DNA of 15,278 nucleotides. It comes from Fidelibacterota bacterium. GTDB taxonomy: Bacteria > Fidelibacterota > Fidelibacteria > Fidelibacterales > Fidelibacteraceae. The notes below the pieces were generated by a model, which was not told the DNA's origin, made no database searches, and worked only from the letters and a program-made list of their open reading frames with translations. Below are positions 6,904 through 15,084 of this stretch, in pieces. Both the position numbers and the translations under genes were made by a program. The stretch spans positions 3,098 through 18,375 of the forward strand of contig JAOZRH010000029.1 in the NCBI GenBank assembly GCA_029931905.1, read 5' to 3'. Every line of letters begins with the position of its first letter. The first letter of the stretch is position 1.

Positions 6904-8583
6904 CTAAAATTTAAACCGTAATTCAATGGATACAAAATGATCTATTTCATCTTGAATTTTTCTGATTTTATAATTAGTTGTAAAAAATAAATCATTGCTA
7001 AATTGATAATACCAATTCATAGATAATGAATGAATATTAATAATTTCTCCCATTAAGGCATCGGTAGCAAAATCATAATCTGGATTTCTATTTTCATAAT
7101 TTTGATTTACATCATTTCCGATATCGTAACTTGTCGTATCATCAATTGATTTTATTCCATTTCTTAACAACTCATACTCGAATGATAAAATTTGCCTCTT
7201 TGTAAGCCACCATCTGTTTTCTATTTTCCACAATTGACTATTCGGACCATATTTAAATCCCAAATTTTCACCAGCATGTGTATATGAATTGATAGAATGT
7301 TTATGTGTATATGTCCAAGGTCGCACTGCCGTAAATTCAAAAGTAAAATCAGTTGCTCGCTTAGATAATTTTGGGGTTAAATGAATGCCAAGTTGATAAC
7401 CAAATTTATTCGCCCACCATTTTTTAAAAAGTTTACTATAACTCATCTCATCAAAAAACCAACTTCCATAGATTTTCATTTTATTTACTGGAAAATATTC
7501 AAATTCTACAGCCATCATCATATTGTCTCTATCCATCAAATCATGTTGTGAACACCATAAAAATGATGCGGGAATCAAATAGGCTAAATCAGGATTTCGT
7601 TCACCATAAATCACCATTTCAGTAAATCCAAAATGAAATTTCTCGAATGGCATAAAATACCAACGATGTCCAACTAAATATTTTTTATTATATGCTTTTC
7701 TCTCACTCATAGAATCGATATATGAATCTTTTGGCAAAATAGAAGCATGTAAAAATGTAAATTTTGATTTGTAAAATTTTCTTTCCCATTTCAAAAAGGT
7801 AAATGAGGCATTTGAATCTGATTTAGATAATATCATTGAATTTTCTGAATTTCCCCAACGAATAGGCTCTTTCCCTAATTTAAAACTTCCTAATTTAGAA
7901 GTATATTGAATATACGCATCACTTTTGTCAGTATAATACATATTTCCTTCAGTTGATCTAAATGGTTTATTCATTTCTGGTGAAAAATAGTCAAATTCAT
8001 TTTGCATTGTTTGACCGTATTGATATGCATCAACATATAAAGAAAAATTTTCTCCAATTTGAGAAGATATCATAAAACCCATAGCACCAATTTTTCTTGT
8101 TGAATTATTTTGCGTCTCAATTCTACCAGTAAAATCAAAATCTAACCACAATAATTCATCGTCTTTCTCATAGGAAAATAAATGTAAATCTTCAGAATCA
8201 TCATTATAAGTGAAAATATCTTTAAAATCCTTTTTAATATTTTTAAATTTACTAAATCTAAAATATGTATTATAGTTATTTTCTACTTCCCATTTTTTCT
8301 CACTACCCAATTCATAACGATAATCTGCAAAATATTCCCCTAAAATATTTTTGTCAACAATAGAAAGTTTATCGCTGTTTTCTAAAATTTTTATAAGTGC
8401 TTCTGCAACTTCATCTCTGTTCAATGGTAATTCATCATTATAAAGATTTCGTATAATTCCAACAGTTGCCATTCTATCTAAAAATAGATAAATAGGATCA
8501 TTAATAGGAACACTCAACTGAGACGAAAATAACATCTCTGTCAATAAAATAAAAAATATTGATATTTTAATTATTTTTTTCAT
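6904..8583 (-). CDS. Wzi-like capsule-assembly outer-membrane protein
   Basis: This is a probable outer-membrane beta-barrel of the Wzi capsule-assembly family (PF14052 type), members of which hold capsular polysaccharide at the cell surface. With the start at 8583 it has 559 residues. A signal peptide (about 1-21, MKKIIKISIFFILL) is followed by VPINDPIYLFLDRMATVGII and LPLNRDEVAEAL, the N-terminal helical motif typical of these proteins. The rest has many alternating aromatic strands, including GKEPIRWGNSENSMI and FTEMVIYGERNPDLAYLIP, and the C-terminus SIELRFKF ends in an aromatic residue as barrels usually do. The frame is open to 8673, but that would overlap the glycosyltransferase gene and bury the signal peptide, so I chose the downstream ATG, although its ribosome site is weak. 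Capsule anchoring is inferred; other barrel roles in glycan export are possible. Confidence 0.82.
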   Translation of the reverse strand: MKKIIKISIFFILLTEMLFSSQLSVPINDPIYLFLDRMATVGIIRNLYNDELPLNRDEVAEALIKILENSDKLSIVDKNILGEYFADYRYELGSEKKWEVENNYNTYFRFSKFKNIKKDFKDIFTYNDDSEDLHLFSYEKDDELLWLDFDFTGRIETQNNSTRKIGAMGFMISSQIGENFSLYVDAYQYGQTMQNEFDYFSPEMNKPFRSTEGNMYYTDKSDAYIQYTSKLGSFKLGKEPIRWGNSENSMILSKSDSNASFTFLKWERKFYKSKFTFLHASILPKDSYIDSMSERKAYNKKYLVGHRWYFMPFEKFHFGFTEMVIYGERNPDLAYLIPASFLWCSQHDLMDRDNMMMAVEFEYFPVNKMKIYGSWFFDEMSYSKLFKKWWANKFGYQLGIHLTPKLSKRATDFTFEFTAVRPWTYTHKHSINSYTHAGENLGFKYGPNSQLWKIENRWWLTKRQILSFEYELLRNGIKSIDDTTSYDIGNDVNQNYENRNPDYDFATDALMGEIINIHSLSMNWYYQFSNDLFFTTNYKIRKIQDEIDHFVSIELRFKF

Positions 8584-8617
8584 AAATATAAATTTATACT
8601 CTACTAAAAGTAATAAA

Positions 8618-9724
8618 TTATTCTCCCCATTTATAGTTTTGAAATTGAGTTGCCATACCAAAATATAATACATAAAAAATATGTAAAACAGATGCTATTG
8701 GAATAATTTTCAAATTAATATCAAAATTTAATTTCGTTCGTAATTTGCAAATATAAATATATTCTCCAATTATTTTAACTATAATTCCAACCACTAAATA
8801 AATTAAATATTTCGAAATAAAAATAAACAAGAAAATAAATAAAGAATTGAATAAATAATATAAAAACAACATAGCGATTATTTTAAAAGAATATTCAAAT
8901 CCTTTTGAGGAAAATCTAAGTCGTTGATTATGAAATTTTTTAAAAGAAGATGGAGGAAATGTAAAAACCGTTGCATCTTTTTTAATGGCAAATTCAATTT
9001 TCCAACTACTTTCATCTCTAACTCTTTGCATAAATAAATCATCATCACCTGATTGAATATTTTTATATTTTCCAAACCCATTTAATTCTTCAAAAACTTT
9101 CTTACGAATCGCCATATTTGTACCAATACAAGTTGCAGGATATTTCATTGCTACAGTTGAAATACCAATGGCAGAGATAGAAAAAAACTCTAATTCCAAT
9201 AATTTTGACACCAATTTTTTACTTTTATTTATTGATTTATACAAAACATTTCCCATCACCAGTCCAACATTTTCAGTGAAATAAGAGACCATAACTTCTG
9301 CCCAACTTTTTGAATGCCGAGCATCTGCATCTGTCAATAAAATTATTTCTCCTGAAGCAATATTAATCGCTCTATCAATAGCTCTTTTTTTTGGTGCAAA
9401 ATTTTTGTGAATATCATTAATGTGAATTACTTTTATTTTTTCGTTTTTTTCTGAATATCCATCTAATATTTTGCCAGTTTTATCTGAAGATCTATCATTC
9501 ACAAATATATATTCCAATTTATTTTGGGGATATTTTTGTTCTAACAATGATTTCATTAAATCATTAACATTTTCTTCTTCATTATGCAAAGAAACAACTA
9601 TTGACAGTGATGGACAATCGTTGTTTCTCTTAGGATTATATTTGCCTACCAAAATTGAAAAATATATAAGTGAAAAAAAATATCCACACAATAATAAACT
9701 AAATATTACGACAATAACATACAT
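8618..9724 (-). CDS. Membrane-anchored family 2 glycosyltransferase
   Basis: This 368-residue protein transfers a sugar from a nucleotide-sugar donor and is held in the inner membrane. One membrane helix is at the N-terminus (about 4-26) and two or three at the C-terminus (about 282-325 and 338-357). The GT-A catalytic domain between them shows the family 2 pattern: LSIVVSLHNEEENV (40-53), VNDRSSD (75-81), the DXD motif TDADA (131-135), GDDDL (226-230) in place of the common acidic general-base motif, and QRLRF (267-271) resembling the (Q/R)XXRW motif of processive synthases. The ATG starts three bases after the glgB stop, so translation is probably coupled. About 34 bases separate its stop from the Wzi-like start. 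The product could be a glycolipid or an exopolysaccharide; the sequence does not decide this. Confidence 0.88.
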   Translation of the reverse strand: MYVIVVIFSLLLCGYFFSLIYFSILVGKYNPKRNNDCPSLSIVVSLHNEEENVNDLMKSLLEQKYPQNKLEYIFVNDRSSDKTGKILDGYSEKNEKIKVIHINDIHKNFAPKKRAIDRAINIASGEIILLTDADARHSKSWAEVMVSYFTENVGLVMGNVLYKSINKSKKLVSKLLELEFFSISAIGISTVAMKYPATCIGTNMAIRKKVFEELNGFGKYKNIQSGDDDLFMQRVRDESSWKIEFAIKKDATVFTFPPSSFKKFHNQRLRFSSKGFEYSFKIIAMLFLYYLFNSLFIFLFIFISKYLIYLVVGIIVKIIGEYIYICKLRTKLNFDINLKIIPIASVLHIFYVLYFGMATQFQNYKWGE

Positions 9725-9727
9725 TAT

Positions 9728-11911
9728 TTAGTTACTTTTTTTAAAAATCACTACTCCCAATGGTGGTAAACCAAATTGAATTGATTGATCTTTCCCATTC
9801 CAATTTACATCTTCAGTTTGATGAATTCCATTTTTAATTACACCACTTCCATTGATATCTTTATGATCGGTATTAAATATCTCTTTATACTTACCTTTTT
9901 CATTAACTCCAAGACGAAATTCAAAATATGTTTCTGGAGTAAAATTACAAACAATTATTAAATCATCTTTTTTATTTTTTCCATGTCGAATAAAGCTAAT
10001 AATTGATTGTTTAGAATTACTGCTATCTATCCATTCAAATCCTGAAGGATCGTTATCTTTTTCCCAGAATGCTGGTTCTTGTAAATATAAATGATTTAAT
10101 TGTGATAAAAATATTTCTGCACTCTTATGTGGCGACCATTGTGCCAATTCCCATTGAATTCCTTGCATTTCATTCCACTCATTCCAAGGAGCAAATTCAT
10201 TTCCCATAAATAATAATTTTTTTCCTGGATGAGAATACATAAAAGCCAACATCAATTTGAAATTAGCGAATTTTTGCCAATCATCGCCCGGCATTTTACT
10301 CAATAAAGACCCTTTTCCATGAACAATCTCATCATGACTTAATACTAAAATAAATTTTTCAGTATAAGCATATAACATTGAAAATGTTAATTCACCATGA
10401 TGATACTTTCTATGAATTGGATCTTTTTTCATATATTCAAGAAAATCATTCATCCACCCCATATTCCATTTATAATCAAATCCTAATCCACCAGAATGAA
10501 CAGGATTACTAACCCCACCCCAAGCCGTTGATTCTTCTGCAATAACTAAGGCATTTGGGAAATATTTGCCAATAACTGTATTTAAATGTTTTATAAAACT
10601 AATTGCCTCAAGATTTTCATTGCCACCATATTTATTTGGAATCCATTCTCCCTCGTTTCTACTATAATCCAAATAAATCATACTTGCAACCGCATCGATT
10701 CTCAATCCATCAATATGAAATTCCTTTAATAAATAAATTGCATTTGAAAGTAAAAAATTCTTTACCTCATTGCGACCATAATTAAAAATAAGAGTTCCCC
10801 AATCTGGATGTTCACCCTGTCTTGGATCTTCATGTTCATAAAGTGCAGTTCCATCAAATCTTCTTAATGCAAAATCATCTTTTGGAAAATGAGCAGGAAC
10901 CCAATCCATGATCACTCCAATTCCATTTTGATGACACAAATCAACTAAATATTTAAAATCATCTGGTGTACCAAATCTACTTGTTAATGCATAATATCCA
11001 GTAACTTGATAACCCCATGAACCGTCAAAAGGGAATTCTGCTAATGGCATGAATTCAATATGAGTAAATCCTAACTTTTTAACATGATCAATCAAAAGTG
11101 GTGCAATTTCTCTATAAGAATACCATTCCCAATTTTCATTTCGTTTCCAAGAGCCCAAATGAACTTCATAAATATTAACTGGTTGGTCACTTACATTATC
11201 GGACTTTTTATTAATATATTTTTTATCTTTCCACTTATGATTTGATTCATAAACAATTGAAGCATTGTTTGGTCGTAATTGAAATTGTTTTCCATAAGGA
11301 TCTGTTTTGATTTTTAAACCATCATTTTGAGTTAATATCTCAAATTTATAAAATTCGCCAACCTTTACCTCTGGAATAAAAATTTCCCAAATACCTGAAC
11401 TTCCTAAACTTCTCATTTGATGAAGCAATCCATTCCATAAATTAAAATTTCCTACAACACTTACTCGACGAGCAGATGGCGCCCACACAGCAAAACTTAC
11501 CCCTTTTACACCATCAATTGTTTGTGGATTTGCACCTAATTTTTCATAAACAAAATGATTGTCGCCTTTTCCAAATAAATACACATCTTCTTCAGTCATT
11601 GTTGGAGCAAATTGATATGGATCAATAAAACTATATTTTGCCCCATTTTCATATGTAACAAAAACCTTATATATAAAAAATTTCTTTCTTTTTACTGACA
11701 CTTCCCATACATTTTTCATGTCACTTTTTTTCAATTTAAATTGTTTTTTATATGAATCTAATGTCTCAATATAAATGCTTTTTGCATTCTGTTGAAATAT
11801 TGTAATAATTTTATCAAGAGAAGCATTCTCATGTATTCCTAATACTGAATGTGGATTAAAACACTCACCATTAGATATTTTTTCTAAAGCTTTGATTTTC
11901 CAATTATTCAT
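9728..11911 (-). CDS. glgB: 1,4-alpha-glucan branching enzyme
   Basis: The enzyme cuts alpha-1,4-glucan chains and re-attaches them by alpha-1,6 bonds, forming the branches of glycogen in the cytoplasm. The 727-residue product has an N-terminal accessory domain (about 1-105), a CBM48-like domain (about 120-215, with FAVWAPSARRVSVVGNFNLW), a GH13 barrel and a C-terminal beta domain. Catalytic residues are visible: nucleophile Asp406 in DGLRIDAVAS, acid/base Glu459 in IAEESTAW and Asp527 in LSHDEIVHGKGSL. These match the E. coli numbering (405/458/526) within one. The frame is open to a GTG at 11920, but GGAG lies eight bases before the ATG at 11911, which I take as the start. No glgA, glgC or glgP is nearby. 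It sits between queG (29 bases upstream) and a glycosyltransferase gene. Confidence 0.97.
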   Translation of the reverse strand: MNNWKIKALEKISNGECFNPHSVLGIHENASLDKIITIFQQNAKSIYIETLDSYKKQFKLKKSDMKNVWEVSVKRKKFFIYKVFVTYENGAKYSFIDPYQFAPTMTEEDVYLFGKGDNHFVYEKLGANPQTIDGVKGVSFAVWAPSARRVSVVGNFNLWNGLLHQMRSLGSSGIWEIFIPEVKVGEFYKFEILTQNDGLKIKTDPYGKQFQLRPNNASIVYESNHKWKDKKYINKKSDNVSDQPVNIYEVHLGSWKRNENWEWYSYREIAPLLIDHVKKLGFTHIEFMPLAEFPFDGSWGYQVTGYYALTSRFGTPDDFKYLVDLCHQNGIGVIMDWVPAHFPKDDFALRRFDGTALYEHEDPRQGEHPDWGTLIFNYGRNEVKNFLLSNAIYLLKEFHIDGLRIDAVASMIYLDYSRNEGEWIPNKYGGNENLEAISFIKHLNTVIGKYFPNALVIAEESTAWGGVSNPVHSGGLGFDYKWNMGWMNDFLEYMKKDPIHRKYHHGELTFSMLYAYTEKFILVLSHDEIVHGKGSLLSKMPGDDWQKFANFKLMLAFMYSHPGKKLLFMGNEFAPWNEWNEMQGIQWELAQWSPHKSAEIFLSQLNHLYLQEPAFWEKDNDPSGFEWIDSSNSKQSIISFIRHGKNKKDDLIIVCNFTPETYFEFRLGVNEKGKYKEIFNTDHKDINGSGVIKNGIHQTEDVNWNGKDQSIQFGLPPLGVVIFKKSN

Positions 11912-11940
11912 TTTATTCACTCCAATTTATTTGTTCACTA

Positions 11941-12855
11941 TTAGCAATGATTTACACTTCTCAAAAGTAATAAATATTTTCGCCTTTTCATAGCTGTTTT
12001 TTTCTTTATTTTTTTATACTCAGATTCAGAAATATGTTTCCAATGTTTTTTTGATTTGTTATATAATTCCACATTTAGTTCTAATTCCAAATGAACCGAT
12101 GTTTTCTCATTTTTTATATTATATGGACAAATATTTTGACAAATATCGCATCCATAGATCCAATTATTTAATTTAATATTTTGAGGTATTTTTTCGTCAT
12201 TATTTTCTACAGTCCAATACGAAATACATTTTCTTGCATCAATTTGATTCCCATTTAATATAGCATTTGTTGGACAACTTTCTATACACAAATTACAATC
12301 ACCACATTTATTCGCTTTTTCTTTTGAATATTTATCAAACTCTACATTAACAAGTAAAACGCCCAAAAATATCCATGACCCGTATTCTTCTGTTATTAAT
12401 AGAGAATTTTTTCCTCGCCAACCCAATCCAGCCTTAATCCCCCATGCTTTTTCAAAAATTGGAGCGGTGTCAACACAAACTTTTCCTTCAATTGAATCGT
12501 CACTTTGTTGCATTTTTTTTAATAACAAAAATAATTTTTGTTTTAAAAATTTGTGATAATCAATTTTTGTAACATACTTTGAAACCAACAAATTATCTGT
12601 TTTTTCCTGTTGAATATTATTAAAATAATTCATTCCGATAACAATAACTGATTTAGTATTGGGAAATAATAATTTAGGATTTGTTCGTTTGTCAAAATTA
12701 TTCTTTATCCAATTCATATCTGCATAATAATTATTATCCAACCAATCTTTAAAAATAATTTCATCTTTAATTAAATGCTCTGCTTTTGCAACACCAATTA
12801 AATCTATGTTTAGTTCGCGTTGGAAAGATTGTAATTTTGATAATAAAAAGCTCAT
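11941..12855 (-). CDS. queG: Epoxyqueuosine reductase
   Basis: QueG is a cobalamin-dependent iron-sulfur enzyme that reduces epoxyqueuosine to queuosine at the wobble base of certain tRNAs. The 304-residue protein has the core layout: SKYVTKIDYHKFLKQKL (92-108), the motif CVDTAPIFEKAWG with the presumed catalytic Asp129, then GLGWRGKNSLLI. Two [4Fe-4S] clusters are encoded by CGDCNLCIESCPTNAI (Cys184, 187, 190, 194), Cys210, and CDICQNICPYN (Cys236, 239, 243). It is shorter than the E. coli and Bacillus proteins because it lacks their C-terminal HEAT-like extension, while the terminal KRRKYLLLLRS helix is kept. The ATG has only a weak TGGAA ribosome site, with a stop codon close upstream. It begins after a 114-base gap and may head the operon that continues into glgB. 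Confidence 0.95.
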   Translation of the reverse strand: MSFLLSKLQSFQRELNIDLIGVAKAEHLIKDEIIFKDWLDNNYYADMNWIKNNFDKRTNPKLLFPNTKSVIVIGMNYFNNIQQEKTDNLLVSKYVTKIDYHKFLKQKLFLLLKKMQQSDDSIEGKVCVDTAPIFEKAWGIKAGLGWRGKNSLLITEEYGSWIFLGVLLVNVEFDKYSKEKANKCGDCNLCIESCPTNAILNGNQIDARKCISYWTVENNDEKIPQNIKLNNWIYGCDICQNICPYNIKNEKTSVHLELELNVELYNKSKKHWKHISESEYKKIKKKTAMKRRKYLLLLRSVNHC

Positions 12856-12969
12856 TATTCCATTTTTCTAATAATTTAATAAATATTTTTCAGATACAAA
12901 TAACAATAAGATTTCACAATATATTTGTTGTTGATTTAGTTATTTTTTAAAAAAACTTTATACAGTTTC
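12856..12969 (-). promoter_or_regulatory. Gap upstream of queG, probable promoter of the queG-glgB run
   Basis: This is the longest gap within the 9-kb minus-strand run from the shikimate genes to the flippase-like gene, so it is the likeliest place for an internal promoter. A TTGTGA/TATCTG pair with 17-base spacing can be read on the minus strand, but the second box matches poorly. Just after the Nudix stop, AAACT (12968-12964) and AGTTT (12957-12953) form a five-pair stem followed by a short T-run, a very weak terminator candidate. No operator-like inverted repeat stands out. Confidence 0.25.
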
Positions 12970-13515
12970 TCAAATTTGTGAGTAATATTTCTCTTTTACC
13001 ATCATAATTCCAATCATCGATTTTGCATCGGTAATTTTGCCATCTATAAGCATTTTATACGCTTCATTAAATGGCACATCGAAAATTTCAATAAATTCAT
13101 CATCATCACAACTTAAATTTTTCTCTACCAAATCATCAGCTTTATAAACATAAATTACTTCATCTGACAAGCCAATCCCCGGATATAATTTTCCAAGATA
13201 TTCTAACTTATTAGGATAATACCCTGTTTCCTCTGCTAATTCTCGTCGTGCAGTATCTTCCAATTTTTCACCTGCATCTATTTTACCAGCTGGTAATTCT
13301 ATAAATACCTTTCCAACTGGATAACGAAATTGTTTTTCCAAAATAATATTTCCATTTGGTAAAAATGCAATTATAACAACAGCTCCCGGATGCACAATAT
13401 ATTCGCGAACACTCGTTTTTCCATTTGGCAACTCAACAGTATCTTTTTTAACATTCAAAAGAACACCATTAAAAATATCTATACTATTAATTTTTTTCTC
13501 AATTAAATTCTTCAA
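12970..13515 (-). CDS. Nudix hydrolase, ADP-ribose pyrophosphatase type
   Basis: This cytoplasmic 181-residue enzyme probably cleaves ADP-ribose or a related nucleoside-diphosphate sugar to AMP and a sugar phosphate. The Nudix box is complete at 77-99: Gly77, Glu83, then RELAEETG with the metal-binding glutamates. Before it are VREYIVHPGAVVI and KQFRYPVGKVFIELPAG, which are typical of the ADP-ribose pyrophosphatase branch (YffH/NudF-like), where the ELPAGK motif precedes the box. The only usable start appears to be the TTG at 13515, because a stop codon lies two codons upstream and no internal ATG precedes the conserved domain. Its ribosome site is weak and it begins 19 bases after aroQ, so coupling is likely. 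Exact substrate within the family is inferred. Confidence 0.9.
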   Translation of the reverse strand: MKNLIEKKINSIDIFNGVLLNVKKDTVELPNGKTSVREYIVHPGAVVIIAFLPNGNIILEKQFRYPVGKVFIELPAGKIDAGEKLEDTARRELAEETGYYPNKLEYLGKLYPGIGLSDEVIYVYKADDLVEKNLSCDDDEFIEIFDVPFNEAYKMLIDGKITDAKSMIGIMMVKEKYYSQI

Positions 13516-13534
13516 ATATTAACCGTTTTTATCA

Positions 13535-13984
13535 TTATTTATTTAAATAATTAACTATATATTCCAAACCTTCAAGATAAGAATTTTCTTTTTTTCCATA
13601 AATTTGATGAATACAAACATCTTTTGTTACAGATATTTTTCTAAAATCTTCTCGTTCATAAATGTTTGATAAATGTACTTCTACAACCGGAATTTTTATT
13701 AAATCAATCGCATCACGAATCGCATAACTGTAATGAGTAAATGCCGCTGGATTTATCACAACCCCATCACATATTTTTCTTTGCCGATGTAATGTTTTAA
13801 TTATTTTTTCTTCTGAATTAAATTGATGAATTTTTAAAGAGACATTCAATTCTTTTGCTTTTTGACGAAGTATTTTATTCAATTTATCCAAAGTCAACCG
13901 ACCGTAGAATTTTGGATCTCGACTTCCTAACATATTTAAATTTGGCCCATGTAAAACCAAAATTTTATAAATTTCTTTATCCAA
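13535..13984 (-). CDS. aroQ: 3-dehydroquinate dehydratase, type II
   Basis: The enzyme converts 3-dehydroquinate to 3-dehydroshikimate, the third step of the shikimate pathway. The 149-residue size is normal for the dodecameric type II family. The motif HGPNLNMLGSRDPKFYG carries the active-site lid Arg22 and catalytic Tyr27, and further blocks are VVINPAAFTHYSYAIRDAI (Asn78, His84) and VVEVHLSNIYEREDFR (His104, Arg111, Arg115). The usual QSNxEG block reads QFNSEEK here, a mild deviation. The start is a TTG at 13984 that overlaps the end of aroB by eight bases: an in-frame stop lies two codons upstream and an AAGGA site sits about eight bases before it. It directly follows the preceding pathway enzyme, AroB. 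Confidence 0.95.
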   Translation of the reverse strand: MDKEIYKILVLHGPNLNMLGSRDPKFYGRLTLDKLNKILRQKAKELNVSLKIHQFNSEEKIIKTLHRQRKICDGVVINPAAFTHYSYAIRDAIDLIKIPVVEVHLSNIYEREDFRKISVTKDVCIHQIYGKKENSYLEGLEYIVNYLNK

Positions 13985-15077
13985 ACTTCAATTCCTTAAT
14001 CCATTTAATAACTTCAATAATTTGCTCATCTGTCACATCATCTCTGACAACATTTTCGCCAATTTTATTTAACAAAACAAATCTTATTTTTCCATTCTTT
14101 ACTTTTTTATCGTGATACATCGCTTCTAAAACTTCATGCTCTTTAAGATTTTCTACCATTGGAGTAATTGGTATTTTAGTTAAGCTTTTAATTAATTTTT
14201 CAGATTCAGCTTTGTCAAGATTTCCAATATCAGAACTTAATTTTATCGCACCACACATACCAACAATTACAGCCTCGCCATGAGTAAAAACACCATATCC
14301 TTCCGAAACCTCAATTCCGTGTCCAATTGTGTGTCCAAAATTCAAAATCATTCTCAACGAATCCTCTTTTTCATCAGATGAAACAATTGCCGATTTTATT
14401 TCTATTGAACGAGAGATTGCATAATTTACATGCTCCATATTATTCAATGAAAGTATTTCATCAAAATTTTCTAATAAAAACTTAGTGAATATTCTATCTT
14501 TTATTATACCATATTTTATTACTTCACCAAAACCCGAAACTCTTTCTCTAAAATCTAATGTTTTCAAAACAAGTGGATCAACAATAACAACTTTTGGTTG
14601 ATAAAATGATCCAATTAAATTTTTTCCCCGCTCATGATTTATTCCAACTTTTCCGCCAATAGAAGAATCCACTTGTGATAACAAAGTTGTTGGAATTTGA
14701 ATTAAATCAATTCCACGAAAAATTGTCGCAGCAACAAACCCTGCAGTATCGCCAAGAACTCCACCACCTAAAGCTACAATTACAGAACTTCTATCAAATT
14801 GTAGATCAAGTAATCTATCATATAAATATTGAACCGTTGCAAAATTTTTATTTTTTTCCCCACTTGGCATCTTAATAAAATGAACCTTATAACCATTTTC
14901 AATTAATGATTTTTGAACTGTATCTTTATATAATTTTGTTACATGTTCACTTGATATCAAAGCAATATTTGTTTTTGCTTCATAATTTTTTATTATTTTT
15001 CCAACATCCTTTAAAATTCCATTTCCTGTTAGGACACAATAACTTCTTTCATGTAAATCAATTTGAATTTTTTGCAT
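13977..15077 (-). CDS. aroB: 3-dehydroquinate synthase
   Basis: AroB converts DAHP to 3-dehydroquinate, the second shikimate step, using NAD+ and a divalent metal, in the cytoplasm. The 366-residue protein has normal length and all key blocks: MPSGEKNKNF (70-79), the NAD-binding ALGGGVLGDTAGFVAA (102-117), then PTTLLSQVDSSIGGKVGIN, SGFGEVIKYG with metal ligand Glu185, LNFGHTIGHG with His249, and FTHGEAVIVGM with His266. The ATG at 15077 has AAGG five bases upstream. The gene begins seven bases after the aroK stop and overlaps aroQ by eight bases, so the three pathway genes are one transcription unit. Confidence 0.97.
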   Translation of the reverse strand: MQKIQIDLHERSYCVLTGNGILKDVGKIIKNYEAKTNIALISSEHVTKLYKDTVQKSLIENGYKVHFIKMPSGEKNKNFATVQYLYDRLLDLQFDRSSVIVALGGGVLGDTAGFVAATIFRGIDLIQIPTTLLSQVDSSIGGKVGINHERGKNLIGSFYQPKVVIVDPLVLKTLDFRERVSGFGEVIKYGIIKDRIFTKFLLENFDEILSLNNMEHVNYAISRSIEIKSAIVSSDEKEDSLRMILNFGHTIGHGIEVSEGYGVFTHGEAVIVGMCGAIKLSSDIGNLDKAESEKLIKSLTKIPITPMVENLKEHEVLEAMYHDKKVKNGKIRFVLLNKIGENVVRDDVTDEQIIEVIKWIKELKFG

Positions 15078-15084
15078 ATTAACC

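Noticed and set aside
8584..8673. A 30-residue extension of the Wzi-like protein overlapping the glycosyltransferase gene.
   Set aside because: It would bury the signal peptide starting MKKIIK and overlap the upstream gene by 56 bases; the downstream ATG gives a normal secreted protein.
9471..9731. An 86-codon plus-strand reading frame opposite the glycosyltransferase gene.
   Set aside because: It is antisense to a strongly supported gene, has no ribosome site or recognisable domain, and reads as a shadow frame.
13855..14115. An 86-codon plus-strand frame opposite the aroB/aroQ junction.
   Set aside because: It lies antisense to two conserved enzymes and shows no protein-like features of its own.
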